A DNA stretch of 64,000 nucleotides from Aquimarina sp. Aq107. GTDB taxonomy: Bacteria > Bacteroidota > Bacteroidia > Flavobacteriales > Flavobacteriaceae. The notes under the pieces are model-generated. The model ran no database searches, was not told the DNA's origin, and saw nothing but the letters and a program-made list of their open reading frames with translations. Both the position numbers and the translations under genes were made by a program. Every line of letters starts with the position of its first letter. Within the stretch, counting starts at the first letter, position 1. Below, piece after piece: positions 55,451 through 62,819 of the stretch. The DNA lies in NCBI RefSeq assembly GCF_943733665.1, contig NZ_OX030782.1, positions 1,638,501 through 1,702,500 on the forward strand. The letters are read 5' to 3'.

Positions 55451-56605
55451 TTATTTTCCTTTTAATAATAATTCTATTTTTTCCTCAAGAGTTTTGATTT
55501 TAACATCTCTGCTTTCTAACTCTTTAATTCTTTTCTCTTGGGCAATCGTATATAGTGTTAACTCTTCTATTTTTTCTAATAGATTAAGATTCATTTGTTT
55601 TAGCTCGATACCATTTTGCTCCATTTCTGCCGCAGAAGGAATATTTGGTAAGTGCCCTTGATCCTGAATATAGGCTTCTACCTCATTAATAGTTTTTAGA
55701 TCATAATCTTCTAAAAACACATAATCAGGAGCCACGGCTCCGTTAAGATCTACTTTTACTTCTTGCGTATGAATGTTTCCTTTTACGGTTAGTTTGGCGT
55801 CTGGGTTTGTGGTTCCTATTCCAACATTTCCTTGTTTGTTGTAATAGATGTTGTTATTATTTTTTAACCATACTCCACTTATATCATTTCCATTGGTATT
55901 GTCATTTATATTGGTTGAAATTAATTGCTCTATTGTTGGTTCGTTGCCATTTACTTCTTCTATTCTTGGGCCATAAAAATATTGTCGATCATTTACGTTA
56001 GAGTCATAAAATAGATATGCTCTATTAACTAATTTATCTGCTCCAATTTTAAACTTGAAATCCTCTCTTGTATTCATTAGTTTAGTCCCGTGTATATCGT
56101 AGATACCTCCTAAGCTAGTGGTTGAATTATACCCGCTATGATGTACATAACCCACTAATAAATACCATTGATTAAGGTCTGGTAAATCCCCATACCAGAG
56201 GTAGGCATTTCCAACCGCAGCTCCATTTAGATTTAAAGTACTATGAGCAAAATTACCATCTCTAGTATATGTTCCAAAATAAGTGGTTCCGCTAACCGAA
56301 TTTGTTTTTTTTATCCAAACCGTTAAGCGATATGTTTTTGTATGGTCTATATTAACATATTTAGAATCAAAACCTCCATCACCATCTGAACCACTTGTAC
56401 CATCAGGAATAGCCTTCCACAGAATAGCTTGATCACCATATGGTCCTGTACCTAATTCCATACTATTTTCCATATCGGATCCTTTATTTACATAGCCTTG
56501 TGGAACGCCAGAACCAGCTTGCCAGGTAGAATTGTCTAAGAAGTTTTGGGAGAAGGTGAAATTGTAAATAAATAATATAAAAACAGTGATTAGTGTTTTT
56601 TTCAT
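55451..56605 (-). CDS. Secreted tail-fibre-like protein B
   Basis: 384 residues. A signal peptide (TVFILFIYNFTFSQ) precedes a ~200-residue beta-sandwich N-domain (SMELGTGPYGDQAILWKAIP, YRLTVWIKKTNSVSGTTYFG) that looks like a carbohydrate-binding or jellyroll fold. It then shares the module NVGIGTTNPDAKLTVKGN to LTLYTIAQEK with protein A and ends in a coiled coil. The different N-domain on a common stalk suggests interchangeable heads. Element copy 2 lies ~280 bases upstream. Confidence 0.82.
   Translation of the reverse strand: MKKTLITVFILFIYNFTFSQNFLDNSTWQAGSGVPQGYVNKGSDMENSMELGTGPYGDQAILWKAIPDGTSGSDGDGGFDSKYVNIDHTKTYRLTVWIKKTNSVSGTTYFGTYTRDGNFAHSTLNLNGAAVGNAYLWYGDLPDLNQWYLLVGYVHHSGYNSTTSLGGIYDIHGTKLMNTREDFKFKIGADKLVNRAYLFYDSNVNDRQYFYGPRIEEVNGNEPTIEQLISTNINDNTNGNDISGVWLKNNNNIYYNKQGNVGIGTTNPDAKLTVKGNIHTQEVKVDLNGAVAPDYVFLEDYDLKTINEVEAYIQDQGHLPNIPSAAEMEQNGIELKQMNLNLLEKIEELTLYTIAQEKRIKELESRDVKIKTLEEKIELLLKGK
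55542..55824. repeat. Direct repeat copy 2 (283 bp), shared C-terminal module
   Basis: Partner of 54198-54480; same length and reading frame. Confidence 0.9.
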
Positions 56606-57044
56606 AATAATATTTGTGTATTTATTTTTATTAAATAAGCTAATTTGGAAATTATTACTATATAAGTTTATCTTAATAATAAGTTGTTCTTTTAAGGCTA
56701 AAAAAGAAGGCGCAAATATAATTGTTTGTGGTATAACCGTAAGGGGATTTTTACGTTTGTTAATAAATGTTTAAAATTGTTAAAAACTGATAGTTGTTAA
56801 TGAATATTTTACATTTGTTTTTCCCTTCTAAACTTAATTTCTTACCCTTCAATTTTATCCGTTACTTTCTTTTTATATAGTTAAGTGTCGTTTGTAAGAA
56901 ATATGTTACCATAGAAATTTGATTTTTTTTGGATTTTAAAAAAAACAGGGTAAAGTTTAAATAAAAAGTGTCAATATTTATTAGAGAAAAAAACAGATCT
57001 AATAAAGATAACTAAGGGATAGATTTAAGAATGGACGGTATATA
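56606..57044. other. Gene-free leader/intergenic region
   Basis: No supported ORF. It holds element copy 2 (56884-56910) and a possible -7 sequence TATATTTG on the minus strand (56720-56713) without a matching -33 box. The rest is very AT-rich. Transcription from the element would give a ~270-base leader. Confidence 0.5.
56884..56910 (-). promoter_or_regulatory. GGTAACA-N13-YGACACT element, copy 2
   Basis: On the minus strand: GGTAACA (56910-56904), 13 bases, CGACACT (56890-56884), then TAACTATATAAAA. It is preceded by CCAAAAAAAATCAAAT, very like copy 3. It points to tail-fibre-like protein B. Confidence 0.6.
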
Positions 57045-57821
57045 CTATATAAAATTCTTTTTTCTTTTTCTTAGTTCTTTCCAATGAGTTTTTTTTGGGA
57101 AACTAAAGTAGGAAGGTGTGTAGGTATTATGAATTGGATGTATTTCATTTTTTTCAATTTTATGAATCGCTTGCAAAACTACTTCAGCACTATGTTTAAA
57201 ACATTTTTGATATAGTCGATCAATAGTATCGTCATTCTCTACACGTATTATTTTTTGACCTAAAAGAATTCCTTTGTCGATTTTTTTCTCCATAGTATGA
57301 CAAGAAACACCAACACTACTTTCTCCTTTTCTAATCGCTTGAAAAACAGGCCAAAGACCACCGAATGATGGTAGAAGAGCACTATGCCTATTAATACAAT
57401 ATTTAGGTATGTTTAACAACTCATTTCCAAAAATCAAAGGGTTGGAACTAATGATTATATCTGGTTTATAAGCTCTTATTCTATTTAAGTTTTCTTCAGT
57501 GTTTATATCGTATTTCACCTTGAAATAGTCTATATTAAAACAATCAAAAACTTTTTTCACACTATAAAATGAACCTTCGGGAGAGGTTCTCAAAAACATG
57601 TTCTTAAATAAAAGATAGGCTTTTTTTACAGATAATTTAAATAATTCTAACGGAGTTAACAAATACCAATTTTTGATCATATATCTTTCAATGTCACTTT
57701 TTGGTAATGCTTTAGTAACCAAAATGGCACCAACTATATCATGATTAGTTTTTCTTATCAAATCAGCAACAAAATCCGGTTGATAAAAACAGGTTTCACT
57801 AATTATTAAAAATAACCTCAT
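57045..57821 (-). CDS. Formyltransferase-fold protein (PF00551-like)
   Basis: 258 residues. The formyltransferase signature is present as CINRHSALLPSFGG (Asn, His and LLP) and the catalytic Asp in HTMEKKIDKGILLGQ. It lacks the C-terminal tRNA-binding domain of Fmt, so it is more likely a sugar-amine N-formyltransferase (as for formylated aminosugars) than the housekeeping enzyme. It overlaps the ChbG-like deacetylase by 23 bases; deacetylate-then-formylate chemistry is an attractive but unproven idea. Confidence 0.8.
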   Translation of the reverse strand: MRLFLIISETCFYQPDFVADLIRKTNHDIVGAILVTKALPKSDIERYMIKNWYLLTPLELFKLSVKKAYLLFKNMFLRTSPEGSFYSVKKVFDCFNIDYFKVKYDINTEENLNRIRAYKPDIIISSNPLIFGNELLNIPKYCINRHSALLPSFGGLWPVFQAIRKGESSVGVSCHTMEKKIDKGILLGQKIIRVENDDTIDRLYQKCFKHSAEVVLQAIHKIEKNEIHPIHNTYTPSYFSFPKKTHWKELRKRKKNFI

Positions 57822-58707
57822 ATTTCTGAATTAAACTTTTAAAATTATCATCTTTGATTACTTGGGATTCATTCTTTCTTTCTATTGAGGAGTAATATTG
57901 GAGAAAAGCATTTTTCTTTGTCCAATCAATACTTTCTTTATTTTTCACTCCCCCTGGATGAAATAATATATCTATGGATTTTGGTTTTTGTTTTCTTTGT
58001 ATGCTAGATAATGCAGAATCAACATCTTTGTAGGACATTCTTCCAGTGGATAGTACCCCTACAAAGAAATCGTTCGTTTTTATACCAAGTTCTTTGGCCC
58101 TTCTAATGTATTTTTTAGATAGATGATTTAGTAAAATATTCTTGATGAAATTTAATGCTAGATAGTTTTTCATTTTAGTAAAACCATAAAAATATTTTAG
58201 TTCCAACGGGTTGCGGATAAAATCAATTTTGTGTTTTTCATGCAATCCAAGCAAAGATTTAAAAATAAATGGTATCATATGGAAATGCATATGGCTATCT
58301 ATCAATATTGGAGTATTGCTATTGATAGCATTTTTATACTTATCAATTTGATTATCTATTTCTGTTTTTATTTGCTCACTAATTTTTCTCTTTTTAGCTT
58401 TTGAAGCTAAGATATAGAAAAGCCAAAGTGACAAGAAAGAGTATTTAAATTCTCCAGATTTGTCTACAATAAGATTAACTTCTTCTTTGGAAGATATTGG
58501 TTTTCCTTCAACGAGATTTAAATGTAAACAGAGCCTTATTTTTTTAGGTATAGATGTATATTTCTCTATTCCATATTTAAAATTATTTGTATTACAAACT
58601 ATACTAATGCTATTAACACTTCCCCTATTAATACAATCCAAAATATTATCAGTGATCTCGTTTCCTATGCCAAAATCATCTGCGTGAATATTAATAATTT
58701 TTTTCAT
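57799..58707 (-). CDS. ChbG/HpnK (YdjC) family carbohydrate deacetylase
   Basis: 302 residues. Metal-binding motifs are NIHADDFGIG (~6-15), LCLHLNLVEG and DSHMHFHMIPF, with FHPGG near the C-terminus. Relatives deacetylate N-acetyl sugars or hopanoid glycosides. With the overlapping formyltransferase it probably remodels an aminosugar in an envelope glycan. It has no signal peptide, so it is cytoplasmic. The pair sits between the secretion block and the tail-fibre genes. Confidence 0.87.
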   Translation of the reverse strand: MKKIINIHADDFGIGNEITDNILDCINRGSVNSISIVCNTNNFKYGIEKYTSIPKKIRLCLHLNLVEGKPISSKEEVNLIVDKSGEFKYSFLSLWLFYILASKAKKRKISEQIKTEIDNQIDKYKNAINSNTPILIDSHMHFHMIPFIFKSLLGLHEKHKIDFIRNPLELKYFYGFTKMKNYLALNFIKNILLNHLSKKYIRRAKELGIKTNDFFVGVLSTGRMSYKDVDSALSSIQRKQKPKSIDILFHPGGVKNKESIDWTKKNAFLQYYSSIERKNESQVIKDDNFKSLIQKYEVIFNN

Positions 58708-58867
58708 TTTATTTAGAATGATTTTTAGGAAACGAACTTCCTTTTGCGGATTTTTTGTTGCAATTTAAGGAAAGCATTTTTAAAGAGTTGAGTGGGTTAA
58801 ATTTATTTCTAATGAAATGCAGCAGTATAATAATTCTGAATAGATTTCCTTAAAATATTATATTTAC

Positions 58868-59386
58868 TTAATGCACTCGTTGAAGTAAAATTTTACACTG
58901 CAAAAACCTATTTCCAGTCCTAAAGTTTTTCTTCTTTTCGAAATTAACACTTAAGATATTTCCAAAACTATAATTCTGTTCTAAAGCGTATACTACATGT
59001 ATTAATGATTTGTAATCTCCTTGTAGCGTAAAATTATAAGTTGTAGTGGTTTTTTGAGAATCTTCGTCTATATACTTATGAGGCTTTTCAAAATTAATTA
59101 TTTTAAAATTTGAATCACTTGATAATGTATTAAGTACTTTTAATATGTTGTTTTGTAATGAATTTCCCTCTACATTATTGTTTTTTAGGATCTCATCCAA
59201 TTGTTTCTCTTTATTAGCTAAGGCAACTAACTGGGTAGGAGCAGATTCATAGATCTTCTTTTGATTTTCGAGTTTGGTCACCTCTTTATGTATCGCAAAG
59301 GTTTTTGCAAAGCCATATCTGTATGCAATAAACAGAACAAGCAATAGGCCTATGATTAATACTATGTTTTTATTTTTCTGTGTCAT
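58868..59386 (-). CDS. PilO/GspM-like inner-membrane protein
   Basis: 172 residues with one N-terminal helix (IVLIIGLLLVLFIAYRYGF), a coiled coil (FAIHKEVTKLENQKKIYES) and a small alpha/beta periplasmic domain (FTLQGDYKSLIHVVYALEQ) as in PilO. It overlaps the PilM/N-like gene by 17 bases. It belongs to the inner-membrane alignment subcomplex. Confidence 0.8.
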   Translation of the reverse strand: MTQKNKNIVLIIGLLLVLFIAYRYGFAKTFAIHKEVTKLENQKKIYESAPTQLVALANKEKQLDEILKNNNVEGNSLQNNILKVLNTLSSDSNFKIINFEKPHKYIDEDSQKTTTTYNFTLQGDYKSLIHVVYALEQNYSFGNILSVNFEKKKNFRTGNRFLQCKILLQRVH

Positions 59387-60578
59387 CAGTGAGGTTAATT
59401 GCTATTTCAAAAAGAGATATGTTTTTTTTATCTAAGCCATAATTCACAATGGTTACTTGATTAACAAAATATAAACTTTCAATTTTATTTATCCAATTCG
59501 TAAAGCTGGTTTTGTCAGAGGAATCTCCTGTAATTAATATAGTTTTGTTTTTTATAGTTAATGGCTTGTCATTACGTATCGTTTTTGCCAAGGGTTGATA
59601 GTTTAATGATTTTAGAATAACCGTACTTGGTTGTAATTGTGTAATTTGATCTACAAAATAGGAGCTTTTCGAGAAACCTGTAGTTATAATACTGTTTACG
59701 ATACCTTCTTTGGTACTAACTATGGATTGTTGTTTTTCTATATTTTCTTTTTGCGTAGCATAGACTTGTTGTTCTTCTTGTAGATTTTGCAACGTTTTAT
59801 ACTTACTATTAAAAATAAAAAAATTGATTAATAATGAAATTAATAAAAAAACAATTCCATATTGCAGCGTTTTCTTAAAGAATTGAGTCTCTTTATAGGT
59901 ACTAATTAGTTCTGTGTTTTTTTCTTCGATGTTACCAGTAATTATAGATTGATTGGTAACAGTGTATAAAATACTAGCAAATGGAAGTATATAGGTACTA
60001 GGGATTTTTAAGGTGTCAATTATGTATTCTTCTTTATCACAATTATCATTGTGGATAGAAAAAATTTCTTCACTACTACTTTTGATACTAGAATTATGCG
60101 TTAATAATGTAGCGTCTTTAAAATAAGACAATAATGAGGATACTTTAAAACTTCCTAAATCAACAGTAGTTATAAGTATATTGACTTTTTTATATTGGTC
60201 AATAATTGCATGAACGTATTCTTTTCTGCATATAGCAACGAATGATTTCTGACTGGTTTTTAAGATTTGATAGTAAAAATCATTTATATCTAAATTTGGA
60301 TAAGCTTCTGCAAGAATTTCTTGATCCGTACCTATAGTGTTTACTTCTTTGTTCAGTACATTACTATCCGTAATTATTAAATTTGCTTTTATCGAAGATT
60401 TAATATGGTCTGAAATGTTAACCAGATCATTTACATTAAAATATTGAGTTACATCTAATTCTTCATTTTTTTGCGTTACTTTAATTCCAAGAATAACAGG
60501 AACGTTTTCTTGTTCAGAATGTTCGAAAGCGAAAAAACTCTTCTTTATAGGGTTATATTTTTTAAATGATGTTCCCAT
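59370..60578 (-). CDS. Fused PilM-PilN (GspL-like) protein
   Basis: 402 residues. The cytoplasmic N-part (~1-230) has the ASKHA-like PilM organisation, with degenerate motifs (ILGIKVTQKN, ITTVDLGSFK). A membrane helix lies at ~242-260 (YGIVFLLISLLINFFIF), followed by a coiled coil and a PilN-like periplasmic ferredoxin-like domain. GspL has the same single-chain design. Its ATG overlaps the secretin stop by 1 base. Confidence 0.78.
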   Translation of the reverse strand: MGTSFKKYNPIKKSFFAFEHSEQENVPVILGIKVTQKNEELDVTQYFNVNDLVNISDHIKSSIKANLIITDSNVLNKEVNTIGTDQEILAEAYPNLDINDFYYQILKTSQKSFVAICRKEYVHAIIDQYKKVNILITTVDLGSFKVSSLLSYFKDATLLTHNSSIKSSSEEIFSIHNDNCDKEEYIIDTLKIPSTYILPFASILYTVTNQSIITGNIEEKNTELISTYKETQFFKKTLQYGIVFLLISLLINFFIFNSKYKTLQNLQEEQQVYATQKENIEKQQSIVSTKEGIVNSIITTGFSKSSYFVDQITQLQPSTVILKSLNYQPLAKTIRNDKPLTIKNKTILITGDSSDKTSFTNWINKIESLYFVNQVTIVNYGLDKKNISLFEIAINLTDDTEK

Positions 60579-62815
60579 TAATAAAACACTGTTGGTTTTA
60601 TAATTACGTTTAATTTTTTCTTAGAGTCTTCTCTTCTCCTTTTACTAAATAACCATTTGATAATAGGTATGCGCGATAATAATGGTACTCCTGATCCAGA
60701 ATCATTTTTTACTTTTTCTTCGATACCACCTAAAATGGCGACGTCATTTGCTTGCATCCTCATAATAGAAGAAAATCTCCTGCTATTAATATCTGGCGGA
60801 GCATCTTCGGCGATACGCTCGCCACTAAAGTTAGATTGTATAACCTGTATGTCTAGTGTTATCTGACCATCTCCAGATACAAAAGGCTTGAACTCTAATG
60901 CTAATTCTGCATCAATGGGTTGGTAATTTACTATCTCAGATGTTTGGGGATTTTGTGATCCAAAAATGTTTTGACTAGTAATAGCATAATAGGTAGTTTG
61001 ACCACTAGATAGATAAGCTTTATGACCATTAAGAGTACTAAGTTTTGGTGTGGATAATATTTTTACATTACCATTCGATTCCATAGCTTTAATATCCATA
61101 TAGAAATTGGGGACTACATTACCTAGATTTAATGAGCCAAATCCATCAAAACCTCCAATAATTCTATTGATTGTTTGTGCACCTAAAGTAATGTTGGCGC
61201 TAGGGAAGGTGACACCTTCTGCTGTGGTTGGTTCTTTTCCTAGACCGAATTCTACTCCTGTTTCTACAGTTGCACTTCTGCTAACCTCTAAAATCATAAC
61301 TTCGATAAGAATAAGAGGTACAGGCTTATCAATATATTTTACAAAATTTTTAAATTTTTCTACTCGGGTACCCGATCCACTAACTACAAAACTATTGAGT
61401 TCTGTGTCTATTTTTATATCCAACCCTTCTATAACAGATGCTGGGAAAATATCTGAAATGGATCCAGCTTGTGCACTATTAGTAGTGTTGCTTGAATTAT
61501 TTCTAGAAATTCCAGTGTTTAAAGTTCCTTGATTCCTATTGTTAGTTCTATTTTGATTAAAATTTGAGTTACCTTGATTTCCAAAAAAGTTAGTGCTTCC
61601 AGTGACAAAATTGTTATTTCCAAAACTATTTCCTCCGAATCCTCCAGCAGGATTTGCATCTCCTAACATTGCAATAGAACGATGCATCATTTGTACCATT
61701 TCTATTTTTTTAATGGTTAACTGATTCTCAGTCCCAAAGTAATAAACATTCCCTTCTTTTTTAAATGTAAAATTGGTCGATGTTGAAGTAGTGGCAGTAT
61801 TTTGAAAACCGCCTTGTTGATTTTGATTGTTATTTCTATTCCCTTGATTATTTGATGAAGGATTTTTTAAAACCTCATTAGAATTACTTTCAAAAATCTT
61901 AATAAGTAAATCATCGAAACTAATCGCTTCTGCTTTTACCGTCACCTTACCAGCACTTTCTAATGGTGAGGCGGTAAAAATATTTAGTTTAAGATCTTCA
62001 GATACATTGTTAATAAGGTCAGCTACACTAGCGTTTCTTAAATCTACCGATAAAACCCTGTTTAAAGTGTCTACTATTTTATAATTAGTATTTCTTCTAT
62101 TTCGTCTTGCTCTAGAAGCACTAGCTCCATTAGTTTCATTATTTAAACCGGGTATGCTTTCGAATTCATAAAACCCGTCTCTCGTTGTATTAAAATCTAA
62201 ATCGTTTGTTTCTGCTAGTTTTTGTAATGCTACCTCTATCGGAACATTACTTAGGTATAAAGAAAGAGTCTTGGTGTTTAGATCGGGAGTGTAGAGTAAG
62301 TTTTTTCCAGAAAGTTCCGTTATTTTTCTAAATACTTTGGGTAAAGGATCATTTCTAAGATCAGTAGATAGAGTTCCTGCAGTCAAATCATAATTAATAA
62401 TTACTTCTTTTTCTTTAGGCGCTTCCGTAGGAGGTGTGTATTTTTTTATTGATAATATATTTCCTGTAAATTCAATATCTAATTGATATTCTTTTGCTAA
62501 AAACAAAAGGAGATCTTTTACACTTACGTCATTAAATCCATTTATAATATTTATCGAGTTAAGTTCATCGGAGAGATTTAGATTAATCTTGTGGACCTGT
62601 GAAACTGCTCTTAGAAAATTAAGAAGTGTAGTGTTAGAGATGTTTATATTCACTTTTTCTCCTAATCCTGGAACTTCTACACTTAGTAAATCTATTTTGT
62701 TTTCTAGTGTGGCAATTCTCGTATTATCCTGAGATTGATTTTGAAATGTATCCTGAGCATACGATAGTATTCCAAAACTAAAAATAAGATATATCAATAG
62801 AATTTTTTTCTTCAT
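60578..62815 (-). CDS. gspD: Secretin (GspD/PilQ-like)
   Basis: About 745 residues from the ATG of MKKKILLIYLIF; the longer frame (62842) overlaps the ATPase gene. A signal peptide is followed by N0/N1-like domains (NINISNTTLLNFLRAVSQ, VSVKDLLLFLAKEY, repeated STDLRNDPLPKVFRKI), an Asn/Gln/Gly-rich insert (~350-470, NQGNRNNNQNQQGG and NQNRTNNRNQG) and the secretin core ending SGVPLLSRIPIIKWLF. It should form the outer-membrane pore of the secretion/pilus machine. Confidence 0.93.
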   Translation of the reverse strand: MKKKILLIYLIFSFGILSYAQDTFQNQSQDNTRIATLENKIDLLSVEVPGLGEKVNINISNTTLLNFLRAVSQVHKINLNLSDELNSINIINGFNDVSVKDLLLFLAKEYQLDIEFTGNILSIKKYTPPTEAPKEKEVIINYDLTAGTLSTDLRNDPLPKVFRKITELSGKNLLYTPDLNTKTLSLYLSNVPIEVALQKLAETNDLDFNTTRDGFYEFESIPGLNNETNGASASRARRNRRNTNYKIVDTLNRVLSVDLRNASVADLINNVSEDLKLNIFTASPLESAGKVTVKAEAISFDDLLIKIFESNSNEVLKNPSSNNQGNRNNNQNQQGGFQNTATTSTSTNFTFKKEGNVYYFGTENQLTIKKIEMVQMMHRSIAMLGDANPAGGFGGNSFGNNNFVTGSTNFFGNQGNSNFNQNRTNNRNQGTLNTGISRNNSSNTTNSAQAGSISDIFPASVIEGLDIKIDTELNSFVVSGSGTRVEKFKNFVKYIDKPVPLILIEVMILEVSRSATVETGVEFGLGKEPTTAEGVTFPSANITLGAQTINRIIGGFDGFGSLNLGNVVPNFYMDIKAMESNGNVKILSTPKLSTLNGHKAYLSSGQTTYYAITSQNIFGSQNPQTSEIVNYQPIDAELALEFKPFVSGDGQITLDIQVIQSNFSGERIAEDAPPDINSRRFSSIMRMQANDVAILGGIEEKVKNDSGSGVPLLSRIPIIKWLFSKRRREDSKKKLNVIIKPTVFY

Positions 62816-62819
62816 AGTT

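Noticed and set aside
54065..56605. Prophage tail region
   Set aside because: Tail-fibre-like proteins carry signal peptides, and no capsid, terminase, integrase or lysis gene is present; they are cell-surface proteins.
56956..56985. GGGTAAAG...AAGTGTC near 56.96 kb as a sixth element
   Set aside because: Box sequences and orientation do not match the pattern (GGTAAA rather than GGTAACA, and GTGTC rather than GACAC).
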